IMG/VR virus record: IMGVR_UViG_3300008261_000203
Coordinates: 1-46,153 of that record
From: a virus
Direction: 5' to 3' (one strand)
Length of the DNA: 46,153 bases
The translations under genes were made by a program, and so were the position numbers. The notes beneath the pieces were generated by a model. It made no database searches, was not told where the DNA came from, and worked only from the letters and a program-made list of their open reading frames with translations. Below, in pieces: positions 22,222 through 34,300 of this stretch (its first letter is position 1; every line of letters starts with the position of its first letter).

Positions 22222-24293
22222 TGGCAGACCGTTTAAATGTAACCGATTTAGATTTTGATACACTCAAATCTAATCTTAAAAGTTTTTTAAAACAACAATC
22301 CGAGTTTTCTGATTATGATTTCGAAGGAGCAGGTTTAAATGTTCTTTTGGATATTCTTGCCTATAATACGCATTACAATTCATATTATTTGAATATGTTG
22401 GCAAATGAATCTTTTTTAGATTCTGCAATATTAAGAAACTCTGTTGTATCTCATGCTAAACGATTTGGTTATACTCCACGTTCTGCATCGGCACCTTTAG
22501 CTAAAATTAATTTTTCAGTTGATTCTTTATCTTCAACGCCAGGTTCATTAACATTACCTGAAGGTTATATTTTCCTTTCAAATTTAATTGATAGTAAATC
22601 CTACAATTTCATTACATTAGAAGATACGACAGTTTCAAAAACTGGTAATAACTTTGTATTTGCTAATTTGAAAATTTATGAAGGCCAATTAGCAACATAT
22701 AGTTTTACACATGTTGAAGCTTCCAATCCAAAACAAATTTTTACTTTACCAGATATTAATATTGATACCTCAACAATTAAAGTTAGTGTAAGGGAATCAA
22801 TTTCAAATTCAACATCTACAGTTTATACATTGAATACTGATGCTTTAGATATAGATTCAACCTCTGAAGTATATTATATACAAGAAGGCCAAAATAACAA
22901 GTATGAAATTTATTTTGGTAATAATGTTTTAGGTAAAAAAATACCTGATGGAAGCATTGTTTCAGTAAAATACTTAATTACGAATGGTGACTTAGCAAAC
23001 AAAGCTAACAGTTTTATTGCGACTTCCACGATTGGTGGGTATTCAACATTTATTGTCAATTCAACATTGGCTGCTTCTGGTGGAGCACCAAGAGAAACAG
23101 TTGATCAAATTAAGTTTGCAGCTCCATTACAATTTACTTCACAAAATCGTGCGGTAACAAAAAACGATTATATCAAACTCATTCAACAAAAATATCCACA
23201 GTTTGAAGCTGTCAATGTTTGGGGTGGAGAAGAAAATGATCCTCCAATTTATGGTAAAGTTTTTATTTCTGCAAAACCAAAAGAAGGTTTTGAAGTAACA
23301 GATGCCGAAAAAGAATTTGTTAAAGAAAAGATCATTAAGCCAATTAGTATTCTTACAGTAACACCTGAAATTGTTGATATTGATTATAACTTTTTAAAAT
23401 TAATTTCTAAAGTTTATTATGATCCAACAAAAACAATTAGTAATACTAATACATTAAAATCTTCTATACAAACAGAAATTGAAAATTATTGTAATGATAA
23501 TTTAAATACTTTTAATTCAATTTTTAAATCATCTATATTGAGTTCTAGAATTGATAATTTAGATTCTGCAATTCAATCAAATGAATTGGAATTATTTTTA
23601 ACTAAAAAATTTAGACCTGATTTAATCAATTCTAATAGTTATATTTTAGACTATGGTGTTCCTCTACAAAAAGGAACTACATCAGACAATCTATACTCAA
23701 ATCCAGAATTTACAATGTTGGATGAAGAAGGCATTTCAAGACAATCTTTCTTAGAAGAAGTACCATCTTCTTTTACCGGTGTTGAATCAATTACTGTTAC
23801 AAATCCAGGCATTAATTATATGACAACACCAACAGTTGAAATTATTGGTGATGGACAAGGAGCAACTGCTATTGCGACCATAGTTAATTCTAAACTTTCT
23901 AAAGTTACAGTAACAAATCCAGGTGTTGGTTATACTACAGCTACAGTAAGAATTATTGGAGGTGGTGGACAGTTAGGTGCCGCTTCGGCAGTATTAGAAG
24001 GTCGTTATGGCCAATTAAGAATTGTTTACTATAAACCAGATGAAGTAACAAATGAAAATACAAAAGTAATTTTGAACTATGGTGCCAATTTTGGTGTTAT
24101 AGGATCAATTGATTATTATACAGGAAAAATTTATATTAATAACTTTAATCCAACAGATGTTGCAAATGATTTTGGAGAATTATCTGTTAATATTAGACCA
24201 CAAATTTCTGTTATTTCATCACAGCAAAACAAAATGTTGGCCTTTGATAGTGAAGATCCAACAAGTGTTGTTATAGAAATGAATAGTCTATAA
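22221..24293 (+). CDS. 6: gp6 baseplate wedge protein
   Basis: 690 aa, similar to T4 gp6 (660). N-terminal DLDFDTLKSNLKSFLKQQSE, FSDYDFEGAGLNVLLDILAY, NTHYNSYYLNMLANESFLDS, AILRNSVVSHAKRFGYTPRS are diagnostic. GAPRETVDQIKFAAPLQFTS and QNRAVTKNDYIKLIQQKYPQ mark the Baseplate_J-like domain. Residues about 520-585 carry two extra repeats of the type VTNPGxxYxxxPTVxIxGxG, absent in T4 and shared with the next proteins. gp6 dimers form the continuous inner baseplate ring. One-base overlap to the next gene. Confidence 0.92.
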   Translation: MADRLNVTDLDFDTLKSNLKSFLKQQSEFSDYDFEGAGLNVLLDILAYNTHYNSYYLNMLANESFLDSAILRNSVVSHAKRFGYTPRSASAPLAKINFSVDSLSSTPGSLTLPEGYIFLSNLIDSKSYNFITLEDTTVSKTGNNFVFANLKIYEGQLATYSFTHVEASNPKQIFTLPDINIDTSTIKVSVRESISNSTSTVYTLNTDALDIDSTSEVYYIQEGQNNKYEIYFGNNVLGKKIPDGSIVSVKYLITNGDLANKANSFIATSTIGGYSTFIVNSTLAASGGAPRETVDQIKFAAPLQFTSQNRAVTKNDYIKLIQQKYPQFEAVNVWGGEENDPPIYGKVFISAKPKEGFEVTDAEKEFVKEKIIKPISILTVTPEIVDIDYNFLKLISKVYYDPTKTISNTNTLKSSIQTEIENYCNDNLNTFNSIFKSSILSSRIDNLDSAIQSNELELFLTKKFRPDLINSNSYILDYGVPLQKGTTSDNLYSNPEFTMLDEEGISRQSFLEEVPSSFTGVESITVTNPGINYMTTPTVEIIGDGQGATAIATIVNSKLSKVTVTNPGVGYTTATVRIIGGGGQLGAASAVLEGRYGQLRIVYYKPDEVTNENTKVILNYGANFGVIGSIDYYTGKIYINNFNPTDVANDFGELSVNIRPQISVISSQQNKMLAFDSEDPTSVVIEMNSL

Positions 24294-27046
24294 TGTCCGA
24301 ACTATTAGTTTCCTCATTAGTTGAAAAACAACTACCCGAATTTGTAAGGGAAGACTACCCTAAATTTGTCACATTCTTAGAAAAGTATTATGAATGGACA
24401 AAAACAAATAATCAAATTCTAAGTGCTGTCGAATCTTTTGCTGAATCAAAAGATTTGGATTTAGCAACAAACACATATATTGAATTAATTAAACAAGAAC
24501 TTGCACCATATTTTCCTGAAGAAATTATATCAGACAAAGCAACTCTTTTAAAATTTATTAATCAATATTATCGAGCAAAAGGTACTCCTCAATCCGTTAA
24601 GTTTCTATTTCGAATTTTTTATAATGAAGATATTGAAATTTATTATCCTAAAGAAGAAATATTAATTGCTTCGGACGGTAAATGGGTTTTACCATTGTCT
24701 TTGCGTGTTGATACCAGCGATAATAATATTTTTAATTTGGTTGGCGTAAAAGTTACTGGAGATTTATCAAAGTCTACAGCAATTGTCGAAAGTGTCACAA
24801 GATCAATTGATCGACAATTAGGTATTCAATATGTTGAAATGTTTGTTTCAAATGTTAAGAAACTATTTCAAACGGGAGAAACAATTTCTGCCACATATAT
24901 TTCCAATGGAACGCCAATTTCAGTAAGTGGTCGTTTGATTGGATCATTGTCTGAAATTAAAATTAATCCTGAATTTAGAGGTTTATTTTATAATGCATAT
25001 GATCCAACAATAGGTTATGATGGTGATCCGGTTTCAATTGTTGGAGGACTAAATCCAACTCCACCAGTCAATCAAACACCTGTTGGTGCTATTGCTACTG
25101 TAGGATCAGTTACAAAAGGATCGATCATTCAAGTGGCTGTTAATGATGGAGGGTTTGGATTCCGATCACCAGACATTGTAAATAGTTCATTAATTGATTT
25201 TGTTGGTGGTTTTAAAGATTCGGTTTTAGGTCAAGAATCTAAAGCAACTATTTCTCTTGTAGATACAAATACACAAAGACTAGTCAATGTAAGCAATGTT
25301 GCAATTGAGACCATTCATACTTTAACATTAGATGGTGCAGCAAATACCGCAAATATTGAAAATTGCCAAATTAGTTTTATTACTACAACCCAAACACTAA
25401 ATGTATTCCCAATTTCTTATGTTACAACAGATGGATCTGGTGGTGGTTATAAGTCTTTACCTTTAGCTAAATTTTATAGTTATTATTTGGAAGACATAGC
25501 TGACTCACTAATTATTTCATCTACATCCTTATTAAAAGGAACAAAAACTATAAATGATAGTTCGCAAAATTTAACCGTTTCTTTTGAAGCTGGTGATACA
25601 GTTCGTTTAAATTCTCCTAATAAATTTGAAGAAATTAGGAATATAGAATCAGTAACAACAAATACAATCACATTAGAAGGTGATAATTTTGAAAATGATG
25701 TTGGTGCTGTAGATGTTTATAAAATATTTAGAAGGCCAATTAATGAAGTTGGTTCTTTAGGCAGAATTCGAATCACTAATGGTGGATCAAATTACAATGT
25801 TGGTGAATACTTGGTGTTCACAGGATCTTCTGGCTATGGTGCAAATGCCTCAATTACGCAACTTCATGCTGGAAATAATGGCATCAAAACCGTCACATTT
25901 AATGACAATGGTTCTTTAATTAAAGGTGGTGAAGGTTATTCACAAACAAATTTACCAACGATTACTGTTAATACAGCAAGTGGTTCAAATGCAGTTCTTT
26001 CTGTAACTGAAATTTTAGGTGAAGGTGTTGATGTTAGTTTATTTACAACAAAAATTGGATCTATTTCATCTCTCAGAATTTCTAGTTTTGGTTATGACTA
26101 TGTTAGCGCTCCAACAATATCTTTAAGAAATGCGGATTTGACCGTATCAAATGTTACTTCAGGACAATTATTTGTTTCCAATACTATAATTTATCAAGGA
26201 AATTCAAGTAGTAATGCCACATTTACAGCTTTTGTTGAGAAATTTACTCCCTCAAGTGGACTTTTGCGTATCTTTAATTATAAAGGCACTCTTAATAATC
26301 AAATACAGATTTCATCGGCCGATAATGCCGTAAAAGCAAATGTTAATTCTGTATTATATTATGGAGATGGCAAAGCAAAAGCAACTGCCAGATTTGAAAA
26401 TGGTTTGATTCGTTATCCTGGAATTTATTTGAATACGGATGGCCAACCTAGTTCCGACAAAAAAATACAAGATGGTACAAAATACCACAATTTCTCATAT
26501 CAAATTCAAACGGAAAATGATTACAACAAATTTAAGAAATCATTGAATGAAATTGTACATCCATTAGGAACCAAAACATTTGTTAACCGAATAAATTCTC
26601 ATACTGAGGATGTAGCAAATACATCACTAACCACAATCAACATTATTAAAACCGAACTTGCAAATACCTTCAACATTCGAAGTGGTTCGAACAATATGGT
26701 TGCTACAGGAGCGTCACCTAATCTTGCAAATACCGTAAATGTTGGTGATATGGTTATTCTTACAACCTTATCTAAACGAGTTAATGGTACAGTAAATGTG
26801 GCGTCCACATCAAATGTGGTTACAGGTAACTTAACAACCTTCATTAATGATGTACAAGATGGTGATACCATTTTTATTTCAAGTGGAAATACTGAAACTG
26901 TAACCTATGTTACAAACACCACCAGTTTGATGACACAAAATACTATCAATGTTACTGCAAATAACCAAACAATCAATGTGGTATTTGACGATATAAGAAC
27001 CGTTACATTTGTTAATGCCAATACCTTCAAAAAGTTGAATAAATAG
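24293..27046 (+). CDS. gp7-like large baseplate wedge protein (917 aa)
   Basis: Opens with VEKQLPEFVREDYPKFVTFL, EKYYEWTKTNNQI and later FPEEIISDKATLLKFINQYY, RAKGTPQSVKFLFRIFYNED, IEIYYPKEEIL: the start of the marine T4-like protein that occupies the gp7 position between gp6 and gp8. T4 gp7 is 1032 aa and begins wedge assembly with gp10 and gp8. The middle holds Gly/Tyr repeats (RITNGGSNYNVGEYLVF; SSFGYDYVSAPTISL). Residues 730-770 (FSYQIQTENDYNKFKKSLNE, IVHPLGTKTF) are the conserved C-terminal block. Assignment is by position and pattern. Confidence 0.72.
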   Translation: MSELLVSSLVEKQLPEFVREDYPKFVTFLEKYYEWTKTNNQILSAVESFAESKDLDLATNTYIELIKQELAPYFPEEIISDKATLLKFINQYYRAKGTPQSVKFLFRIFYNEDIEIYYPKEEILIASDGKWVLPLSLRVDTSDNNIFNLVGVKVTGDLSKSTAIVESVTRSIDRQLGIQYVEMFVSNVKKLFQTGETISATYISNGTPISVSGRLIGSLSEIKINPEFRGLFYNAYDPTIGYDGDPVSIVGGLNPTPPVNQTPVGAIATVGSVTKGSIIQVAVNDGGFGFRSPDIVNSSLIDFVGGFKDSVLGQESKATISLVDTNTQRLVNVSNVAIETIHTLTLDGAANTANIENCQISFITTTQTLNVFPISYVTTDGSGGGYKSLPLAKFYSYYLEDIADSLIISSTSLLKGTKTINDSSQNLTVSFEAGDTVRLNSPNKFEEIRNIESVTTNTITLEGDNFENDVGAVDVYKIFRRPINEVGSLGRIRITNGGSNYNVGEYLVFTGSSGYGANASITQLHAGNNGIKTVTFNDNGSLIKGGEGYSQTNLPTITVNTASGSNAVLSVTEILGEGVDVSLFTTKIGSISSLRISSFGYDYVSAPTISLRNADLTVSNVTSGQLFVSNTIIYQGNSSSNATFTAFVEKFTPSSGLLRIFNYKGTLNNQIQISSADNAVKANVNSVLYYGDGKAKATARFENGLIRYPGIYLNTDGQPSSDKKIQDGTKYHNFSYQIQTENDYNKFKKSLNEIVHPLGTKTFVNRINSHTEDVANTSLTTINIIKTELANTFNIRSGSNNMVATGASPNLANTVNVGDMVILTTLSKRVNGTVNVASTSNVVTGNLTTFINDVQDGDTIFISSGNTETVTYVTNTTSLMTQNTINVTANNQTINVVFDDIRTVTFVNANTFKKLNK

Positions 27047-27050
27047 AACT

Positions 27051-28391
27051 ATGGCCTCCTTACTGACTTTCCAATTTTCCACACTATTGGCACAAAGCAT
27101 CTATGATCTACTAGATGTGAGTGCGAATTCATACCTTCCAGCAAATAGAAAATCTTACATGTTTGTGTCTTTGGGAAAAGAAACTGTTTGGAATACTGGT
27201 ACTGAAATTGCTCCAACACCAGGTCAAGCTATTAGAGATTTGAATACCTATTATGATCGTGGAATGGTTGCAAAAAGAATATCACAAGAAAATGCATCTT
27301 TTGTTGTACCTAGAGTAAATTGGACAACAGGTACAGTTTATAGATTTGCTGGTTGTACAGTATGTCCAGCTGGTACAAATTTTTATGTTTTAAACTCTAA
27401 AGATCAAGTTTTTAAATGTTTATGGAATAACAATGCAGCTGCATCGACTAGTGAACCACAATTATCTTTATCTTCTACATCTTTAGAAGAACCTTTCTTT
27501 TTAACTGCTGATGGTTATAAGTGGAAATATATGTACACTTTAACTGCTCAACAAAAACAAAAGTTCTTAACAAATGATTATTTACCTGTTTTATACAATC
27601 GATTTGTTAGAGCGGCTGCTGTAAATAGAAGTATAGATATAGTACGAGTTACAAATACTGGAAATAATTATACTGATGGTTCATCGCAAGACATAATCAC
27701 AATTACAGGTGATGGTACTGGAGCAATTTTAAAAGCCAATGTGGCCAATGGTAAAATTGCAGGTGTTACGATTCAGAATAGAGGTTCGGATTACACCAAA
27801 GCAAATTTGACTTTTAGAGATGTTGCTGGTGGTATTGGAACCTCAGCTGCGGCTGAAGTTATTCTTTCACCACAAAACGGACACGGCTACGATCCAGTAG
27901 AAGAACTTTATGCCAACACCATCATATTTAATGTTGATTTTGATGGTAGTGAATCTGGTGTTTTTCCTACAGAAAACGAATATCGTGAAGTTGTAATTAT
28001 AAAAAATCCATATGAATATGGAACAACAACTTTAGCATCAGATGAATTGTATACTTTATATACAAAAATTAAAACTTCAGCTGGTGTAGGCAATTATAAT
28101 AATGATGAAATAGTTTTTCAAGGTGTTGATTATGCATCATCAACGTTTAGTGCAGAAGTAATTTCATTTGATGAAACCAATAATTTACTTTATGTTAATA
28201 ATGTAAATGGTACATTGGCCACAAATGAACCTATTAAAGGACAATCGAGTGGCTCTATCCGAGTAGCCATAAATAAAACTGATCCATCACTAGAATTATA
28301 TTCGGGTAAAATTTTATATGTTTCAGATAAAACACCTATTACAAGAGATGCAGACCAAATAGATAGAATACGATTCATTTTAAGTTTCTAG
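27051..28391 (+). CDS. 8: gp8 baseplate wedge protein
   Basis: 446 aa (T4 gp8 is 334). YMFVSLGKETVWNTGTEIAP, TPGQAIRDLNTYYDRGMVAK, ISQENASFVVPRVNWTTGTV, FYVLNSKDQVFKCLWNNN and FFLTADGYKWKYMYTLTAQQ are the conserved gp8 blocks. Residues about 200-260 contain inserted Gly/Tyr beta repeats (VTNTGNNYTDG; IQNRGSDYTKANLTF) like those in gp6. gp8 dimers bridge gp10 and gp7 in the wedge. AATAAATA (27038-27045) just before the start is a possible late promoter element. Confidence 0.88.
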   Translation: MASLLTFQFSTLLAQSIYDLLDVSANSYLPANRKSYMFVSLGKETVWNTGTEIAPTPGQAIRDLNTYYDRGMVAKRISQENASFVVPRVNWTTGTVYRFAGCTVCPAGTNFYVLNSKDQVFKCLWNNNAAASTSEPQLSLSSTSLEEPFFLTADGYKWKYMYTLTAQQKQKFLTNDYLPVLYNRFVRAAAVNRSIDIVRVTNTGNNYTDGSSQDIITITGDGTGAILKANVANGKIAGVTIQNRGSDYTKANLTFRDVAGGIGTSAAAEVILSPQNGHGYDPVEELYANTIIFNVDFDGSESGVFPTENEYREVVIIKNPYEYGTTTLASDELYTLYTKIKTSAGVGNYNNDEIVFQGVDYASSTFSAEVISFDETNNLLYVNNVNGTLATNEPIKGQSSGSIRVAINKTDPSLELYSGKILYVSDKTPITRDADQIDRIRFILSF

Positions 28392-28399
28392 AGGAATAA

Positions 28400-31300
28400 A
28401 TGACTACTTTTTTTAATTACGATCCATACTATGATGATTTTGACGAAGATAAGAATTACATGCGAGTTCTTTTCAGGCCTGGATATTCTGTTCAAGCCCG
28501 TGAATTAACTCAATTACAAACAATCTTATCAAGCCAAATTGAAAAATTTGGCAACCACATTTTCAAAAGTGGTAGTCCAATTGTTGGTGGTAAAATCTCT
28601 TTAGATGATCGTGCCTTTTACTTAATATTAAATACTCAATATAATAATGAAGATATTGATGTTACTCAATTTACCGATAAGACTATTATAAGTTACAATT
28701 CTGGTAAAAATGTTCGTGCTAAAGTAATTGCAATTGATGATAGTACAACAAATCCAATTTTAATTTTAAAGTATTTAAGTTCAGATACATTTTCTGAAAA
28801 TGATGAAATCAAAATTTTTGGGCAAAATATATTTGCTCAAGCAAAAGATACTTCAGCCGTAGGACGATCCTATGTTGCTAGTATTCAGGAAGGTGTTTAT
28901 TACTTTAAAGGTAATTTTGTAAAAGTTGTTCCACAATTTCTAGTACTAGAACTGTTTTATCGTATAGGTTACAATGCAACAACAATAAACACTCAACCTT
29001 CATATAAAATTGGTATTGAATTTGAAGAAAATATTATAGATGAGGTTGATGATACTTCACTATTAGATCCTGCTCAAGGTGCCTTTAATTATCAAGCTCC
29101 TGGTGCTGCTCGATTTGAAATTGCAACTAGACTGTCAAAAAGAACATTAGATTCCACCGATGAATCTTCTTTCTTTGAAGTTATTAGAATTGTCAATGGT
29201 GTTAAAACAAAAGAAATTAATTATCCGGTTTATAGTGAAATTGAAAAAACACTTGCACGTAGAACATTTGAAGAATCAGGTAATTATACTGTTGATCCTT
29301 TTGTGTTATCGCTTGAAGAAGAAGCTTACGATGCAAACAATAATTTAATTGCAGATTCATTTACAGCTGTGTTAGATCCAGGTAAAGCCTATGTTGGCGG
29401 TTACGAAGTTCAAACGATTGCACCTACTCGTATAACTATACCTAGAGCAAGAACTACAGCCAATGTATCTGATTATGATCTACCAACAAATTATTCTAGT
29501 TACATTGTTGTAGCTAATACTTATGGCACATTAGATATATCCAGCTTTCCAAAACTTGATATACATTGTACAAGTTTTAATACAATTAATCCAGCTTCAT
29601 CTAACGAATATAATTCGACAAAAATTGGTACACTCCGTGCCGATATGATGAAATATAATACATCTTTTGCCTCTGATGTAGGCACTTCACATTCTTTTTA
29701 TGTAAATGTTTTTGATGTAACCTCAACACCAATTATTGGTACTATACCAAGTTCTGGATCCACAAATACTGTTATTGAATTGGAATCTTCTTTCTCAACG
29801 ACAGCACAAGCAAATTGTTATGCTAATATGTACTTTAGAATTACTGATGGTGCAGGACTATTTTTGGCACCAATTTTAATCAGAGAATCTAATAGTGTAG
29901 CTCAAACAATTACACTTTCTCAAGCGTTACCATTTATACCTGCTTCAAATACTTATTCTATCGAATCAGACTTCAAAGTGGCAGAATCAATTTCAGTAAA
30001 ATCTGGATCATCTTTATCTTTTGCAGCCAATGTTCACAGTAGTTCTAAAGATGTTGCAACTGGTGATGCCTACATTACTGAACCATCAAAAACAAGTTTA
30101 ATATTTGATACTCCTTTTGAATCTATTAAAGCTGGTTCAATTAATAATTTGGATTTTTATGCTAGAAAAGTTTACTCTGATAAACTTGCTGACGGTGGGG
30201 GTTCATTAACAATTTCAACAACTGGTACAGATACTTTTGCATTTGCAGGTTCGCCAGGTGTTCTTAACGATTCACAAATTTTAAATAATATTATTTGCTT
30301 TATTCGTTACAATTCAACATCAAATTCAGCTTCTGGTATTGCACCAAATACTGTTGTAAGTTTAGCTAATAATTTGTTTACTGTTACTGCTGTAAGTAAT
30401 AACTCCATTACTGTCGATTTTGATACTGCTGGTGTTCGTGCAGACTTCATTATTACAACAAAAGTAAACAATGCAGAAAATGGAACATCTGGTGCAATTC
30501 GTGGTAAACAAATGATACCACTTACCACAGGTGCAGATTTACATGCAAAAGTTCCTTATAATTTAGACACTGCTGGTAATTCATTATCTTCAGGTAATAC
30601 TGGTACTGTAACGACTATTACAGGTGGTTACGTTTTTCAAGATGTTGGTGCAACATTCTTTAATAATGCAGCACTAATGCAACAATTAAAAACTCCTGGT
30701 ACTGTTGTTAGTTTACAGGTACCAGATGTTTATGAGATTGTTCGAATTACAGATTCTCGTGGCACAGGCAATGTAACAACTGCGATGTTAACAGATGCAA
30801 CTTATGATGTAACTAATAATTATGAGTTTGATAATGGTCAACGTAAAACACATTACGACCATGCAACAATTAAATTAAAGCGTGGTTATAGTTCACCAAC
30901 AGGTTCTTCGTTGTTGGTACAATACAAATATTTAAAACATCAAGCTGCTCCATCACCACAAAATATTGGTTTGTTTACTGTTGATTCTTATTTAAAAACT
31001 GGATCAAATTTCACCTATGATGAAATGTCCAAATTTTTAAGTAATGAAGATGGTAAATTAATTTCTCTGCGTTCTTGTTTAGACTTTAGACCAACACGAC
31101 AAATTGCTTCAGAAACAATATCTGGTGCTGTCAATGCCGATCCTGATTATACGGCAGAACTTGGTTTTGAATATTATTTAAGTCGCATTGATAAATTGGT
31201 AGTTAAACCATCTAAAGAATTTTCGGTTGTTTCAGGTAAATCTTCTGTTACACCAATTCCACCTCCTATCGATCCAAACGATATGATGATTTATACTTTG

Positions 31301-34300
31301 ACTATTCCTCCTTATACAGAAAGTGTCAAAGAAATTAATGCAGAGTTTAAAAACAATCGCCGTTTTACAATGAATGACATTGGTGCGTTTGAAAAACGAA
31401 TTAAAGGTTTAGAGTATTATGTTGCTCTTACAAATTTGGAAAAGAACGCAGCCGATTCTAAAATTTTAGATGCTGATGGTCTCGAAAGATCCAAATATGG
31501 TATTCTTGTAGACAATTTTACTACAAGAGATGTACAAGCAACCTATAGTGATGTTGGCTTTGATAACCGCAACCTTATTGAAGAAGCTCAATTAAAACCA
31601 GCTTCATTAATGAGAACATTTAAATTAAAATGGTCTCAAGCAAATTCCTCAGGTTCTTATGCTGCTGTAGGTGTTAATGATCAAAAATCATTAATGTTAA
31701 GTTATGCAAATACTGCTTTTGCATCACAGCCTTATGCAACAAAATCTATACCAGTTGCAAGTGCTTTATTTGCTAACTTTAAAGGTAACATCAAATTGTT
31801 GCCTGAGTATACCGGTGATGTTGATACCAATCATACTGCAAAAGTTACAATCAATTCTGCACAAGGTTTAGAAAATGCATTTAATTTTGTAAACGATGCT
31901 TTCAAATATATCTCTGATCAAAATCCAACATGGGTAAATGATAAAGATAATCCTTTTGCTAAAGTTGTTGATAGTAAATGGTTTGAAACTGTAACTACAG
32001 TAGACAACCGAACAATTGGCCTTGGTGGCAATTCGTTTGGTAATTTACAAACAACAACAGACCGAGTTTATGTACAAAAAGGTGCAGAACTCAACATGAA
32101 ACAAATTAGTAGTTCGACAACTGAAGTCGATCTTGGAACATATGTAACTGATCTTGCAATTCAACCATACATCAAACCAAGAGATATTACTTTTGTTGGC
32201 ACATCATTAAAACCAAATGCGAGATTCTATGCATTTTTTGATGATGTTTCGGTTGACGAATATATTGTAATACCAAATAAATTACAAGTAACTTCAGGTG
32301 TACATTCGAATACTATTTTTGTATCTGGCGAAATTGCTCTGATTGCAAATAATGGTTCCGACTTAGCATTCAATATTGCTAGTTACCTTGCTGGTGGAAC
32401 AAATTACGATATGGTAATTGTTTCAAATAGCGAAAGAGGATCTTCAAATGTAAGCGTTATTAATGAAACTGGTAAACCACTTTCAAGTAAAGTAATTTAT
32501 GGATTAGAATCTAAGAGCACATATGCAATTGCATCCGTATTAGATCATCGTTCAGGTTTAACAAGAGGTGTTGGTCCAAATACGATTACATTAGCTTCTG
32601 ATGCTCCTTCCGTAAACATTGCAGGTAACACATTGACTCTAGTTCATGAAACTGGTAGTTATGAAGGTCATGGCAGAGAGTTTACTGTTGTGGCTTACAA
32701 TACTTCTACAAAAGTTGCAACCGTAACCGAAACAACAACCACCGCTGAACAAGCTGCAACAAGTTGGACATATAGTATTGGTTATAATTCCGCAAATAAA
32801 TTAGGTGATATTTCTGGTGTATTTTATCCTCCAGTTGCAACATTTAGAAACGGTGAAAGAAATTTCCGTTTAACTGAATCATTTAGTAATACTTACGATG
32901 CAGATGCAATTTCTTTTGCTGAGAAAACTTTTGTGTCATCGGGTATTAAAGTAAACAAAACAAATCTATTAAATACTGTTTACAATGTGGATGTTGGAGT
33001 TAAATTTGTTGGTAATGCTACTTCACCATTGTTACAGTCTACAACTTCTAGAGAGGTTGTTACAAGTACTTGGCGTGTTGACCCATTGGCACAAACCTTC
33101 TTTGTAGATCCAGAGGTTTATCCAAATGGCCTTTTTGTTGAGAATGTTAAATTATTCTTCTCCGCAAAAGACGACAGTAATATTCCTGTTAATATACAAA
33201 TTAGACCTACAGTCAATGCACTACCATCTTCAGATTTTTCATATCCAGAATCAGTAGTAACAAAGTATCCATTTGAAATTAATACAACTGCAACACCAGA
33301 TTTTGCTTCTGATACAAGTTATACCAAGTTTACTTTTGGTTCACCAGTATTCTTAAAACCTGGTTTATATGCTTTAGTGGTACTCACAGATAGTCCACAA
33401 TACTCATTATGGGTTGCTGAAAAAGGTGGTACAACAGTAAACAATCAATATGTTTCTGTAAACCCTTATGTTGGCACTCTGTATAAATCTCAAAATGCAA
33501 TGGAATATGTTCCATATTTAAATGAAGATTTAATGTTTTCATTAGATCGTTGTTTATTTACCAGTTCTCCAGCAACATTTGTTTTAGAAAATGAAAAACA
33601 ATCTAGTAAATATTACATTGATAAATTCAGATTGATTCAAAAACATTTAGAAACCGAATCTGACAATCCATTTACGATGGATTACAAATTTATTTCTAAA
33701 GTGGTTGATGGTGCAAAAGAAACCAATTACCGTGATTTGTTGCCTTTTGTAACTTATTCAATGGGTGATGATGACCTATACATTGCTGGAAGCCGTAGAA
33801 AAGAATTGCAAAATCAAGGCGACTTTAAAATTGCTTTGACTATCGCTTCAACTGATGATGCTGTGTCACCATTAATTTCGTTAGAAAGTGTTTACTTAAA
33901 TGCATGGGAAAATTTCTTAGACAATTCAGAAATCAATTCTGATGATTTTAATATTATTGCACCAGGCGGTGGTTACTCAAATAGTAATACTGTAACAATA
34001 ACATCCAATACAGGTACAGGAGCTCTTGTTTATCTTGTGACTAATGGTGCTGCTGGTAATGTTGTTGGAGTAAATGTGGCTGCAACAGGTTCTGGTTACT
34101 ATGACGATTTCACAATCTCAATACCTGGAATAGGTTCTGGTGCAATCACATCCAATGCTTCTATTGTACTCAATTCAGAGTTTGATAGTGCTGGCGGTCC
34201 CTCATTAGCAAGATATATTACTAAGCCAATTACACTTGCTGACGGATTTGATGCTGGTGATTTGCGAGTATTCTTATCCGCAAATAAACCTGGAACAACA

